DNA of 64,000 nt from Paracoccus alkanivorans (GCF_003697785.1 NZ_QOKZ01000001.1:62001-126000); one strand, 5' to 3'. Shown: positions 24,445-33,127, numbered from the stretch's first letter. Made by a program: numbers and translations. Notes: a model not told the origin generated them from the letters alone.

Positions 24445-25445
24445 GGCAGTGCAAGCTTCGGCAGGGCGTCGGCCAGTGCCTCGAGCGCGGCGATATTGCG
24501 TATCGAAGGGTCCATCGCATGGGCGTTGATCACCACGATGCGGTTGTTCCGCACGGCTTCCATCTGGCTTGTCACCGGATCGCTTTTCAGGAATTCGAGC
24601 TTCCGCTCGACATCGTCTGCCTCGAACCGGCGGCGGTCCATCTCGGCGATCACAATTACGGACGGATTCGTGCGAGCGATGTTTTCCCATGACACCACGG
24701 GCCATTCCTCATCGCTTTCGACGACATTGCGCAGACCCAATGCCTCCATCATATAGGCAGGTGGCCCCCTGCGCCCGGCGACATAAGGGTCCATATCCAT
24801 TTCCGCCGACGAGAACCAGAACACCGCCGAGGCATCGCGCAAATCCAGTGTCCGAGCGGCCTCGATTGCAGCGGCTTCGCGCTCGCGCAGCTCCGCAACC
24901 AGCGCCTCACCGCGCTCGGGCACATCGAAAATCCGCGCCAGATCCCGTACGCCCTGCCAGAGACTGTCCATCGTGAACATCTCAAGCCGCGTGCCATCCG
25001 ATCCGGCGGTATTGTCCTTGCCGATACAATCGGTGGGCAGCGTATAGGTCGGAATGCCCAGATCGGCGAACTGGTCCCGCGTTGCGACGATACCCTGCGG
25101 GCCGATATGCCACTCGTATTGCACAGCAACCAGGTCCGGACGTTTTGCGACAACGCTTTCGAAGCTGGGATCGTTATCGGCCAAGCGCTCTATCCCGGCG
25201 TTCACCTCGGCGAATTCCGGCAGAACCCCGGTGAACCAGACCGAAGTGCCGATCACCTTGTCGGCGAGTCCCAGCTCATAGAGAATCTCCGTTGCCGCCT
25301 GACCCACCGTCACCACATTCTTGGGCGCGGCGTCAAAGGTCAGCCGGCTTCCGCAATTCTCAAGCTCAAGCGGATAGGAGGTCTGCGCAACTGCGGGTAA
25401 CGCCAGCACAGAACTCGTCAGAAGGGCAATCAGGCAAGGCCGCAT
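24441..25445 (-). CDS. ABC importer periplasmic binding protein, FecB/BtuF type
   Basis: A 334-residue helical-backbone binding protein with signal peptide (ALLTSSVLALPAVAQTS). Class III features are PKNVVTVGQAATEILYELGLADKVIGTS, RPDLVAVQYEW and NPSVIVIAEMDRRRF. It heads the operon binding protein-permease-ATPase-pseudoazurin-methyltransferase, all joined by ATGA overlaps. A site resembling the COG0523 Zur element lies 24 bases upstream, so zinc-limitation control is possible. The ligand is not determinable; siderophore, cobalamin or another metal chelate would all fit. Confidence 0.9.
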   Translation of the reverse strand: MRPCLIALLTSSVLALPAVAQTSYPLELENCGSRLTFDAAPKNVVTVGQAATEILYELGLADKVIGTSVWFTGVLPEFAEVNAGIERLADNDPSFESVVAKRPDLVAVQYEWHIGPQGIVATRDQFADLGIPTYTLPTDCIGKDNTAGSDGTRLEMFTMDSLWQGVRDLARIFDVPERGEALVAELREREAAAIEAARTLDLRDASAVFWFSSAEMDMDPYVAGRRGPPAYMMEALGLRNVVESDEEWPVVSWENIARTNPSVIVIAEMDRRRFEADDVERKLEFLKSDPVTSQMEAVRNNRIVVINAHAMDPSIRNIAALEALADALPKLALP

Positions 25446-25468
25446 CCGGTATCTCCAGAAATCTATTT

Positions 25469-25486
25469 CATTATGTTGATATTAAG
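25469..25486 (-). promoter_or_regulatory. Possible Zur-like site upstream of the FecB-like gene
   Basis: CATTATGTTGATATTAAG shares its first nine bases with the minus-strand reading of the site at 19129-19144 and lies just before the operon start. The symmetry is weaker than in the other two sites. Confidence 0.3.
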
Positions 25487-25547
25487 CTTTCCCGGCGCAG
25501 CGCCCGAAACGGAACGCCTATTGCCGTGGAAGATATGAACCATCCAA

Positions 25548-25847
25548 TCATCTGCGCAATGAGCCGGTCGGGTATATTCGCGCAGCGGGCGGCGTAAAAC
25601 CCCATATCCGTGGCGCATCCTTCCTCAGCATCCGGGCTTCGGCCATGTCGAGGCGGCGACTGGCGGCCACAGTATCGCCTGCCGTTTCACGCAGAAATCT
25701 CCACCATAGGCGCAAAGCCGAAACCGGACTCCAGGGTAAAGCTGCCTGCGCAAGCCAGTTGCGCAGTTCAGGAGGCAGACGGTCGTATTGCTTGATCGAA
25801 CAAGGTCTGCGGCGACGACGCAGAGAGGCGGCAAGATTCCGGCGCAT
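25548..25847 (-). CDS. Small conserved basic protein (DUF6525-like)
   Basis: A 99-residue protein with an Arg-rich N-terminus (LAASLRRRRRPC) and the phrase YDRLPPELRNWLAQAALPWSP, which I recall from a small Rhodobacteraceae family annotated DUF6525. It has no membrane segment or signal peptide. Its ATG overlaps the stop of the truncated COG0523 gene, suggesting it was or is co-translated under zinc control. Function unknown. Confidence 0.7.
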   Translation of the reverse strand: MRRNLAASLRRRRRPCSIKQYDRLPPELRNWLAQAALPWSPVSALRLWWRFLRETAGDTVAASRRLDMAEARMLRKDAPRIWGFTPPAARIYPTGSLRR

Positions 25848-26188
25848 CAGTGTAGCCTCGGCGCCTCGGGGGCGGCTTCCTTGATGGAGGCACGGCCCTC
25901 CTCGGCAAGCTTGTGCATCCCTTGCAGCAGGTCATTGTGTAGCGTGCAGCAGATGCAGCCATTCGTCATCCCGTCCAGCTTTTCCTCCACCCGGTTCAGT
26001 TCTGCCCCGTCGCGAACCAGACCGGCATCGATTTTCACCTCGGACATGTCATTGACGACGACCGTGACGCGGCGACCCCCGCGATTGTTCAGGATATGGT
26101 TCCGAAGCGCCGTCCTTCCAGTCCCGAGGAATCCGGACAGGACGGTGACGGGCAGGCGTTTGTCGCCGGTTTGCTGGCTGGTGGGCAT
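25847..26188 (-). pseudogene. Truncated and decayed COG0523 GTPase
   Basis: The 113 codons match the first quarter of the longer (about 400-residue) COG0523 proteins: [10 protein letters not shown], then [12 protein letters not shown], and [15 protein letters not shown]. The P-loop is damaged (GTGRTALRN, Lys to Arg), and after LAEEGR the sequence breaks off into unrelated residues where DYLLIESTG should follow. GTPase switch, NKxD and CobW_C regions are missing. It lies next to the best Zur-like palindrome, so the promoter outlived the gene. Confidence 0.8.
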
Positions 26189-26202
26189 GGCATTCCCATT
26201 TA

Positions 26203-26217
26203 TGTAATGTTATTACA
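26203..26217. promoter_or_regulatory. Predicted Zur operator between divergent zinc-related genes
   Basis: TGTAATGTTATTACA has perfect 6-base inverted arms around GTT. It lies 15 bases before the truncated COG0523 start and upstream of the SnoaL-like/HisI gene pair. Arms and core resemble alphaproteobacterial Zur boxes. Confidence 0.6.
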
Positions 26218-26340
26218 TTGCACAAATAACCAGACTCCGCGGAGCCTGCAATGCCGTTTTCGATCGAGCTTACATCCGGACTGAGCCGTCGAACGCAGTC
26301 CGCCGCGCCAAAGACAAGGAATAGCAAGGAGAGCAAGGCC

Positions 26341-26793
26341 ATGCCGGAAGATGTAACGACCAGCCGCGTCAGAGAGGACGCCCTGTTCGAGGCAGCCGCA
26401 AGGCCCTATCTGGCCGAGATGCGCAAGGCGCTGCTGCGATGGGCCGAGGTCGTGTCCCTGGGCCGGCTGGAGGATCTTCTGGCGCTTTACGCCAGCGACG
26501 CCATTCTGGTTCCCACAATGGCGCATGAGATCGGCGGTCACGCCGACGAGCGGCGGACCTATTTCGAAAGCTTCCTGGCCAATCCCAATCTGCGATGCCG
26601 CATCGACACGCTGCGCAAGCGGATCAGCCACAAGCTGGGCACGGTGGTTGTCGGCGGGCACTACACCTTCACATTCGAATGTTACGGCACGGAACAGGCG
26701 TTCCCTGCCCGCTATCTGTTCACCTTCGAAGAAATCGACGGAAGCTGGCTGATCACCGGGCACCATTCCTCGCGCATGCCCTCTTCATCGTAA
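26341..26793 (+). CDS. SnoaL/NTF2-like protein
   Basis: A 150-residue single-domain protein with the NTF2-like pattern: [27 protein letters not shown], then a turn of helix ([12 protein letters not shown]) and strands [41 protein letters not shown]. This resembles the CaMKII-association/DUF4440 group. AAGGAGAG upstream supports ATG 26341. No signal peptide. It is the first gene after the Zur-like palindrome and precedes the HisI paralogue by 46 bases. Function unknown; a role in zinc-limited metabolism is inferred only from position. Confidence 0.75.
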   Translation: MPEDVTTSRVREDALFEAAARPYLAEMRKALLRWAEVVSLGRLEDLLALYASDAILVPTMAHEIGGHADERRTYFESFLANPNLRCRIDTLRKRISHKLGTVVVGGHYTFTFECYGTEQAFPARYLFTFEEIDGSWLITGHHSSRMPSSS

Positions 26794-26839
26794 TTCAATC
26801 ACGGAAAACACGATATCCGTCTTTTTCCCCCGTCGCACC

Positions 26840-27277
26840 GTGAACCAGGTCGAGGCAGGCCAAGCTCTTGCCCCAAAATTCGATGCCGCAGGACTGACCC
26901 CGGTCGTCACCACCGATGCGAAGAGCGGTGAGGTGCTGATGATGAGGGTGATGAATACCGAGGCGCTGAGGCGCAGTGCTGAGACCGGCGAGGCGCATTA
27001 CTGGAGCCGTTCGCGACAATGCCTCTGGCACAAGGGCGCAACCAGCGGATTGATCCAGAAGGCCGTCGAGTTGCGGACCGGCGACGATCAGGACGCGATC
27101 TGGCTGCGTGTCGAGATCGTCGGCCTCGCCACCTGCCATGTCGGCTATCGCTCCTGCTTCTATCGCGCGGTGCCGATTGGTGCGCCGGATGTGCCAAGGC
27201 TCACCTTCACCGAGTCCGAAAAGCTTTTTGATCCGGCCGTGATCTATGGCGATATGCCCAACCCTACGCAACTCTGA
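26840..27277 (+). CDS. hisI: HisI paralogue (phosphoribosyl-AMP cyclohydrolase) lacking one zinc cysteine
   Basis: A 145-residue HisI protein: [48 protein letters not shown], and [11 protein letters not shown]. HisI normally has three zinc-binding Cys; the first lies in a D-C-D-x-D segment that here reads TGDDQDA, so that Cys and one acidic residue are lost. The other two remain. Isolated copies outside his operons, placed after a Zur site with COG0523 genes, are known as zinc-sparing paralogues. The start is a GTG with no good ribosome site, so the N-terminus is uncertain. The stop overlaps the ribD fragment. Confidence 0.85.
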   Translation: MNQVEAGQALAPKFDAAGLTPVVTTDAKSGEVLMMRVMNTEALRRSAETGEAHYWSRSRQCLWHKGATSGLIQKAVELRTGDDQDAIWLRVEIVGLATCHVGYRSCFYRAVPIGAPDVPRLTFTESEKLFDPAVIYGDMPNPTQL

Positions 27278-27458
27278 CGCCTTCTGGATGGGTCGCGCGC
27301 TGGCGCTTGCCCGGCGGATGCGCGACCATGTCTGGCCCAACCCGCCTGTGGACTGCGTGATTGTGAAGGATGGCGCGGTCATCGCCGAAGGCGAGACTCA
27401 ACCGGGCGGACGGCCTCATGCGGAACGAAATGCCCACGGGTATCGGCGCCGTGCGTAA
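27246..27458 (+). pseudogene. Truncated ribD (deaminase N-terminus)
   Basis: Codons read FWMGRALALARRMRDHVWPNP, then [13 protein letters not shown] and [13 protein letters not shown], the N-terminal half of the RibD deaminase including the zinc-binding HAE. The reading ends 70 codons in, before the PCxxxGxTPPC cysteines and the reductase domain. The break coincides with the start of an unrelated alcohol dehydrogenase fragment. It overlaps the HisI stop. Confidence 0.75.
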
Positions 27459-27561
27459 TACCGCAAAAGTCGAGCCGCGTGCGACGGTTGCTGTCTTCGG
27501 GCTCGGTGCGGTCGGGATGGCGGTAACTCCCGCCGCGGCGGCATCATGCTTCCGGGCATGA
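27430..27561 (+). pseudogene. Internal fragment of a class III alcohol dehydrogenase gene (adhC-like)
   Basis: The stretch [20 protein letters not shown] and [10 protein letters not shown] match the cofactor-binding centre of glutathione-dependent formaldehyde dehydrogenase. No start or rest of gene is present. It is joined out of frame to the ribD fragment and ends in an 11-bp inverted repeat, indicating rearrangement. Confidence 0.65.
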
Positions 27562-27566
27562 TGCCG
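27539..27566. repeat. Perfect 11-bp inverted repeat
   Basis: CGGCATCATGC and GCATGATGCCG flank a 6-base loop at the downstream edge of the adhC fragment. No T-tract follows, so it may be a transcription stop or a scar of a mobile element. Confidence 0.5.
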
Positions 27567-28036
27567 CGACTTCATTAAGTTTCTCGCAGATCGGCTGTTC
27601 ATCCTTGACGCAACGTAAAAGGGGCGGCCGCAATCTTGCTGCCGCGCATTCGAGCGGTTGGCGTTCTAGAAAAATGCTCGAAAGTGGTTCCCGAAGTCCG
27701 ATACGGCTTATGATACTGCGACCGACGAACTGGAGTCTCCGGCAAAGAGATTGGTTTGAAAGGCGGCCCGCGCCAGGACAGGGAGGAAGTCGACGCGGGC
27801 CAGTGCAGGGGGTAAAATGGAAATGGGAAGCTGACTGGCAGCCAACAATGGTGTTACCTGCGGTCAATTGTCGCGCCGGTCCATAATTGGCTTCAGATGA
27901 CCAGAATGCGCCCTGTGATCCAGGAATCTTCCCGGTGTTCGGCACAAGTTTCAGGATAAGTATGCCCTCATCCCATGTCAGCGCGGTCGAAATCGCCCGT
28001 TTTCGCTTGATCTATTTCGTTATCGCCAAACGATAA
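27567..28036. other. Non-coding stretch between gene remnants
   Basis: I recognise no gene here. Open frames on both strands are short and Arg/Gly/Pro-rich in the manner of shadow reading. The flanks are decayed genes, so this is probably debris too. Confidence 0.5.
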
Positions 28037-28399
28037 AATGGTATACTATGCGTCAATTTTCAGCATGCGACTTTTCAGAGATAAACTGGCTGTGACTATG
28101 CCGAATCCTCTTTCACATTTGACACGATTGAGCAGGATAACTATTACGGATCAGTTAGTTAAGAGTCTTCGAAATCTGATACTGCACAGCACTCTGCCTG
28201 CAGGATACCCGGTCACTGAACAAGAGATATCGGCGTTTCAAGAACTCCAGCACGCGTAGCTATCCGAATTTTGGTCAGCGAGGGCCTGATCGACGTCAGT
28301 GAAACCGGGCGACTATCGATCGCGGATCCTGTCTCTTTCTCTCGTGATAAGCGGGAAGCACTCAATACACTGGCTTTAAAGGCAGTTTATAAGGACTGA
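28037..28399 (+). pseudogene. Frameshifted, truncated GntR-family regulator
   Basis: The first frame gives ITDQLVKSLRNLILHSTLPA and VTEQEIS, the start of a GntR winged helix. At about 28225 the reading shifts: another frame continues DIGVSRTPARVAIRILVSEG and LIDVSETGRL, completing the recognition helix and wing. It then stops at 28399 without an effector domain. Both frameshift and truncation mark it as dead. The local base composition is AT-richer than the neighbours. Confidence 0.75.
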
Positions 28400-28407
28400 T
28401 CCCAGAC

Positions 28408-29349
28408 CTATTTCGAGCTTACCGCGTTCCGTTGCGCGACCGAACGGCCTGCCCGTCCCTCGCCTGACCGCCCCCGTCGAAACAGCCGGGTATTCTCATA
28501 CAGCTCTTCCAGGCGTTTCATACGCGCCTCAGTTTCCGGCCAAGTCTGTTCCTGCACCACCGCCAGCAAGGTTTCGAGTAACAAGAGCATTGCGACCGAA
28601 GAGTCCCAAGCTGACGGAACTTCGATCTGCGCAGAAAAGCGGAACTTCGCATGGGCCGCGACCGGGCTGACCCAGGGATCGGTCATCAGCACGATCTCGG
28701 CCCCGCTTTCGGCGGCAAGCTCGGCCAGTTCAAGGATGGAATTCTCGTAGCGGCGGATATCGAAGACGACCATCACGTCGCCGGGGCGCAGATCCAGCAG
28801 CGCCGGCGGCCAGGCATTCGACAGCGGCGGCAAGAGCGACACGCCGGGCCGCACGATGCCAAGCTGGGTCACCAGATAGTCGGCAAGCGCATGGGTGATC
28901 CGCCCGCCGGTCACGAAGATATTGCGCTGCTGATCGGCCAGCATGGCGGCACAGGCGTCGAATTCGGCATGATCGATCCGCCCCAGTGTCACCGAAAGAT
29001 TGGTCAGCACCGCATCGGCGAAACGGTTCAGCATATGGGTCTGCGGCACCCCGTCGCTCCAGCGTGCCCGCTTTGCCAGCGGCGATTCCAGCCGCGCCTC
29101 GACCTCGGCGCGCAACTGGGCCTGGAACTCGGGATAACCGCGGAAGCCCAGCTTCTGCACCAGCCGCAGCACCGTCGGAGTCGATACCCCCGCCTCTTTC
29201 GCAAGCTGCGGCATCGAGCCCAGCCCGGCGACCGGGTAATGGCGCGTCAGATGGCTGGCCAGCATCCGCTCGGATGGGGTGAGCGTCTCGAAATGACGGG
29301 CCAGGCGATCCTCGATCAACTCTGCAGGCGGTGGGTTGTTCTCGGTCAT
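28408..29349 (-). CDS. MurR/RpiR-family transcriptional regulator
   Basis: A 313-residue regulator with an N-terminal RpiR HTH (LTPSERMLASHLTRHYPVAG, STPTVLRLVQKLGFRGYPEFQ) and a C-terminal SIS domain (NIFVTGGRITHALADYLVTQL, PGDVMVVFDIRRYENSI, VLMTDPWVSPVAAHAKFRF). SIS domains bind phosphosugars or related small ligands. AAGGGA upstream supports ATG 29349 over the ATG at 29385. It is divergent from the amidohydrolase/TRAP operon and is its probable regulator. Confidence 0.9.
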   Translation of the reverse strand: MTENNPPPAELIEDRLARHFETLTPSERMLASHLTRHYPVAGLGSMPQLAKEAGVSTPTVLRLVQKLGFRGYPEFQAQLRAEVEARLESPLAKRARWSDGVPQTHMLNRFADAVLTNLSVTLGRIDHAEFDACAAMLADQQRNIFVTGGRITHALADYLVTQLGIVRPGVSLLPPLSNAWPPALLDLRPGDVMVVFDIRRYENSILELAELAAESGAEIVLMTDPWVSPVAAHAKFRFSAQIEVPSAWDSSVAMLLLLETLLAVVQEQTWPETEARMKRLEELYENTRLFRRGRSGEGRAGRSVAQRNAVSSK

Positions 29350-29475
29350 CTGATCGTCCCTTGGGCAGATTGTTCCATCCGCCATCGTAATGATCGTAAC
29401 AGCGATTCAGCAACCTGAAAAGATATTGACAGAATCGGGTCGCCTGTCACAGCCTGACCGCAGAGGAGACCATGG

Positions 29476-30210
29476 ATGCCTGAACACGCAGCCCATTACG
29501 CGATCGAAGGCGGGAATGCGCCCGGCCCCGCCGTGCTGGTCTGCGAACATGCCTCGAACGATTTCCCGCCCCCATGGGACGGACTGGGGTTGAGCGAGGG
29601 GCAAAGGCAGGCGCATATCGCGTGGGATCCCGGTGCCCTGGGGCTGGCGCGGGAACTGGCAAGGCGGCTTGGCGCACCGCTGATCCACGGCACCGCGTCG
29701 CGGCTGATCCTTGACCTGAACCGCCCGCCGCATTCCCCGGCGGCCATGCCCGAGCACAGCGAAGCCCATGACATCCCCGGCAACCAGCACCTTTCCACCG
29801 AAGAGCGGCTGCGCCGGACCGAAGCGATCTACATTCCCTTTCACGCGGCACTCTCGGCGCTGCTGGCGCGGCGGCTGGCGGCCGGTCAGTGCCCGGTCCT
29901 GGTCACCGTCCACAGTTTCACCCGGATCTATTTCGGCCAGGCGCGAGAGGTCGAGTTCGGCATCCTGCATGATGCCGATGACCGGCTTGCCCGCGCTATC
30001 CTGGCCCGCGACACCGGGCTGACAACCCGGCTCAACGAACCCTACAGCGCCGCGGATGGCGTGACGCATACGCTTGCCCGTCATGCCACGCCGATGGGCC
30101 TGGCCAGTGTCATGCTGGAAATCCGCAACGACCTGCTTGCCGGATCGCAGGCCGGCATGGCCGAACGCCTCGCCCCGGTGCTGCGAGCCGCCATCCAGGA
30201 GGTCGCATGA
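29476..30210 (+). CDS. N-formylglutamate amidohydrolase family protein
   Basis: A 244-residue member of the N-formylglutamate amidohydrolase (HutG type) family: VLVCEHASNDFP near residue 20, HIAWDPGALGLARELARRL, LILDLNRPPHSP, TVHSFTRIY and LEIRNDLL. These include the zinc-site Glu/His positions. The classical enzyme releases formate from N-formylglutamate in histidine breakdown, but no hut gene is present. Its stop overlaps the TRAP small-subunit start (ATGA). In this cluster it may hydrolyse the acyl-glutamate or gamma-glutamyl intermediate made by the GlnA-like ligase. Confidence 0.85.
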   Translation: MPEHAAHYAIEGGNAPGPAVLVCEHASNDFPPPWDGLGLSEGQRQAHIAWDPGALGLARELARRLGAPLIHGTASRLILDLNRPPHSPAAMPEHSEAHDIPGNQHLSTEERLRRTEAIYIPFHAALSALLARRLAAGQCPVLVTVHSFTRIYFGQAREVEFGILHDADDRLARAILARDTGLTTRLNEPYSAADGVTHTLARHATPMGLASVMLEIRNDLLAGSQAGMAERLAPVLRAAIQEVA

Positions 30211-30746
30211 TGCCGAACTGGGCCATTGCATATGTCCGCAGGATCGAGGCGCTGAATTACCGCCTTGGCCGCTTTGCCATGTATATGCTGTTCGCGATCA
30301 TGGCGGTCCTGCTGTGGTCCTCGATCACCAAGATCCTCAAGGTGCCGTCGCTGTGGACGCTGGAAGTGGCGCAATTCACGCTGGTCGCCTATTACCTGCT
30401 GGGCGCGCCCTATTCGATGCAGCTTGGCGCCAATGTCCGGATGGACCTGCTCTATGCCCGGATGTCCGCGCGAAGGCAGGCGATCTGGGACCTGTTCACC
30501 ATCTTCTGCCTGCTGTTCTACCTCGGCGTGATGCTGTGGGGCGCGATCGACTCGACCGCCTACAGCCTGCAGATCGGGGAACGCGCGCCAAGCGCGTGGC
30601 GGCCCTATCTGTGGCCGATCAAGATGATCATCACGCTGGCCTTCGCCCTGATGATCCTGCAGGCCATCGCTCACCTGATCCGTGACATCGCCACGCTGCG
30701 CGGCATCGAGATCCCGCATCCGTTCAAGGGGGCCGTCGACAGATGA
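30207..30746 (+). CDS. TRAP transporter small permease (DctQ)
   Basis: A 179-residue inner-membrane protein with four hydrophobic segments (LFAIMAVLLWSSITKIL; VAQFTLVAYYLLGAPY; FTIFCLLFYLGVMLWGAI; MIITLAFALMILQAIAHLI). This is the DctQ arrangement. It is coupled to the genes before and after by ATGA overlaps. It works with DctM and the DctP-type binding protein in sodium-driven uptake of an organic anion or zwitterion. Confidence 0.9.
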   Translation: MMPNWAIAYVRRIEALNYRLGRFAMYMLFAIMAVLLWSSITKILKVPSLWTLEVAQFTLVAYYLLGAPYSMQLGANVRMDLLYARMSARRQAIWDLFTIFCLLFYLGVMLWGAIDSTAYSLQIGERAPSAWRPYLWPIKMIITLAFALMILQAIAHLIRDIATLRGIEIPHPFKGAVDR

Positions 30747-32068
30747 GCTATGAATGGATCGCCGTCCTGATGTTCTCGACCATGCTGCTGATGATGATCA
30801 CCGGGCAGCGGGTCTTCGGCGCGATCGGCTTCGTCGCCGTGGTCGCAGCGCTGGTCCTGTGGGGACCGGGCGGGACCGATATGGGGTTCTCGGCGGTGAT
30901 GAAGGTGATGCGCTGGAACGCGCTGCTGACGCTGCCGATGTTCGTCTTCATGGGCTACGTGATGTCGGAATCGCGACTGGCCGAGGATCTTTACCGCATG
31001 TTCCATGTCTGGTTCGGCCCGATGCCGGGCGGGCTTGCCATCGGGACCATCCTGCTGATGGTGATGATCTCGGCCATGAACGGGCTGTCGGTGGCGGGGA
31101 TGGCCATCGGGGCGACCATCGCCCTGCCCGAGCTGATCCGGCACAATTACGACAAGCCGATGATCTCGGGCGTGATCCAGGCCGGATCCAGCCTTGGCAT
31201 CCTGATCCCGCCCTCGGTGGTGCTGGTGCTGTATTCGCTGATCGCGCGCCAGCCGGTCAGCCAGCTTTGGCTGGCGGGGATCGGACCCGGGTTGCTGATG
31301 GCGGCACTGTTCGTCGTCTATATCCTGGTCCGGACCCGGCTGAATCCTTCGCTCGCCCCGCCGATGCCGCCCGAGGAACGCGCCCGGATCACATGGGGCG
31401 AGCGCATCCGCCTGCTGCGCGCCGGGATCCTGCCGCTGGTGATCTTCGCGGCGATGATGGTCCCCTTCGTCAAGGGCTGGACCTCGCTGACCGAGAGCAG
31501 CGTGATCGGGGCGCTCTCCGCCGTGATCGCCGCCATCATCAAGCGGCGCTTCACCCGCGAGGTCTTCGAGACCGCCACAAGGCAAACACTGGCCATCACC
31601 TGCATGTTCATGCTCATCATCACCGCGGCGCTGAGCTTTGGCGCGGTGTTCGACGGCCTCGGCGCGGGCCGCGCGATCGAGAACCTGTTCCTGCAGGAAA
31701 TGGGCCTGAGCCCGTTGCAGGTGCTGCTGCTGATGCAGGCGTCCTTCCTGGTCATGGGAATGTTCCTCGACGATACCGCCATGCTGGTCATCGTCGCGCC
31801 GATCTATGTGACCATGGCGCGTGCGCTCGGCTTCGATCTGGTGTGGTATGGGATCCTCTATACGATCACCTGCCAGATCGCCTACCTGACCCCGCCCTTC
31901 GGCTATAACCTGTTCCTGATGCGGGCAATGGCGCCGAAGGATTTCACCCTTGGGGTGATCTATCGCTCGGTGCTGCCCTTCGTGTTGCTGATGGCGATGA
32001 CCCTGGCGCTGGTGATCGCCTTTCCGGGCATCGCCATGTGGCTGCCGAACTCGATCTACGGACAATAA
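30743..32068 (+). CDS. TRAP transporter large permease (DctM)
   Basis: A 441-residue membrane protein with about 12 hydrophobic segments. DctM hallmarks are LTLPMFVFMGYVMSES, MSAMNGLSVAGMAIGATIA-type text, SLGILIPPSVVLVLYSLIARQ near residue 155, GMFLDDTAMLVIVAPIYV and TPPFGYNLFLMRAM. It forms the transport path of the TRAP system. Confidence 0.93.
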   Translation: MSYEWIAVLMFSTMLLMMITGQRVFGAIGFVAVVAALVLWGPGGTDMGFSAVMKVMRWNALLTLPMFVFMGYVMSESRLAEDLYRMFHVWFGPMPGGLAIGTILLMVMISAMNGLSVAGMAIGATIALPELIRHNYDKPMISGVIQAGSSLGILIPPSVVLVLYSLIARQPVSQLWLAGIGPGLLMAALFVVYILVRTRLNPSLAPPMPPEERARITWGERIRLLRAGILPLVIFAAMMVPFVKGWTSLTESSVIGALSAVIAAIIKRRFTREVFETATRQTLAITCMFMLIITAALSFGAVFDGLGAGRAIENLFLQEMGLSPLQVLLLMQASFLVMGMFLDDTAMLVIVAPIYVTMARALGFDLVWYGILYTITCQIAYLTPPFGYNLFLMRAMAPKDFTLGVIYRSVLPFVLLMAMTLALVIAFPGIAMWLPNSIYGQ

Positions 32069-32086
32069 CCAACAGGGAGAACGACA

Positions 32087-33127
32087 ATGACGACGACAAG
32101 ACGGAAATTCCTCGCAAGCGGCGCGGCGGTTGCGGGCGCCGGAGCGCTGGCAACCCCCGCAGTCGCGCAGGGCGCGCCGCTGAAATGGCGGATGCAGACC
32201 TATGCGGGTGCGGCCTTGGGCGAGCATGTCTGCAAGCCCGCCATCGACGCCTTCAACAAGATCGCCAATGGCCAGATGGAGATCGAGCTGTTCTATGCCG
32301 ATCAGCTTGTTCCCACGCCCGAGCTGTTCCGCGCCATGCAGAACGGCACCATCGACGCCGTGCAATCCGACGATGACAGCATGGCCTCGCCGACCGAGGT
32401 GACGGTGTTCGGCGGCTATTTCCCCTTTGCGCTACGCTATTCGCTGGATGTGCCGGCGCTGTTCAACCATCACGGGCTGGACGAGATCTGGAAGGAGGAA
32501 TACGCCAAGCAGGGCATCCGGCATATCTCGGCCGGATCATGGGACCCGTGCAATTTCGCCACCAAGGAGCCGATCAACAGCCTTGCCGATCTGCAGGGCA
32601 AGCGCGTCTTCACCTTCCCCACCGCAGGGCGGTTCCTGTCCAAGTTCGGCGTCGTTCCGGTCACCCTGCCATGGGAGGACATCGAGGTGGCGCTGCAGAC
32701 GGGCGAGCTGGACGGCGTCGCATGGAGCGGGATCACCGAGGATTACACCGTCGGATGGGCCGAGGCGACCGGGCATTTCCTGACCAACAGCATCTCGGGC
32801 GCATGGATCGGCCATTTCTTCGCCAACCAGGAACGGTGGGACGAGGTGCCCGAACACCTGAAGGAGCTGATGAAGGCGGTGTTCGACCAGTCGCATTACT
32901 ACCGCCAGCACTGGTACTGGTCGGGCGAGGCGAATCTGCGCGTCACCGGCGACAAGATGAAGCTGACCACCATTCCCGCCGAGGAATGGGACCAGGTCGA
33001 AGAGGCCGCCAAGGAGTTCTGGGAGGAGATCGCATCCGAATCCGAGATCAAGGCCAAGGTCGTCGCCAAGATCAGGGAATATAACGACGCCATGCGCAAG
33101 GCGGGCCCGCCCTATCGCTATTCGTGA
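32087..33127 (+). CDS. TRAP transporter periplasmic binding protein (DctP family)
   Basis: A 346-residue binding protein with a twin-arginine signal (TTTRRKFLASGAAVAGAGAL). DctP motifs are KWRMQTYAGAALGEHVCKPAI, ELFRAMQNGTIDAVQSDDDS, the ligand-Arg region LQGKRVFTFPTAGRFLSKFG, and ELDGVAWSGITEDYTVGWAE. A ribosome site (AGGGAG) precedes ATG. The family includes taurine, ectoine and monocarboxylate binders; the substrate is presumably what the downstream GlnA-like ligase and dehydrogenases act on. Confidence 0.9.
   Translation: MTTTRRKFLASGAAVAGAGALATPAVAQGAPLKWRMQTYAGAALGEHVCKPAIDAFNKIANGQMEIELFYADQLVPTPELFRAMQNGTIDAVQSDDDSMASPTEVTVFGGYFPFALRYSLDVPALFNHHGLDEIWKEEYAKQGIRHISAGSWDPCNFATKEPINSLADLQGKRVFTFPTAGRFLSKFGVVPVTLPWEDIEVALQTGELDGVAWSGITEDYTVGWAEATGHFLTNSISGAWIGHFFANQERWDEVPEHLKELMKAVFDQSHYYRQHWYWSGEANLRVTGDKMKLTTIPAEEWDQVEEAAKEFWEEIASESEIKAKVVAKIREYNDAMRKAGPPYRYS

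Noticed and set aside
27605..27886. 93-codon frame that might be part of a transposase
   Set aside because: No DDE or HTH motif is visible, and the flanking sequence shows no paired terminal repeats.
29476..30210. Histidine-utilisation (hut) function for the N-formylglutamate amidohydrolase homologue
   Set aside because: No hutH, hutU, hutI or hutF is nearby, and it is coupled to TRAP transporter genes.
30671..32365. 564-codon open frame on the minus strand across the TRAP genes
   Set aside because: It is Gln/His/Arg-rich with no family motif and lies wholly opposite the clearly coding DctQ, DctM and DctP genes.
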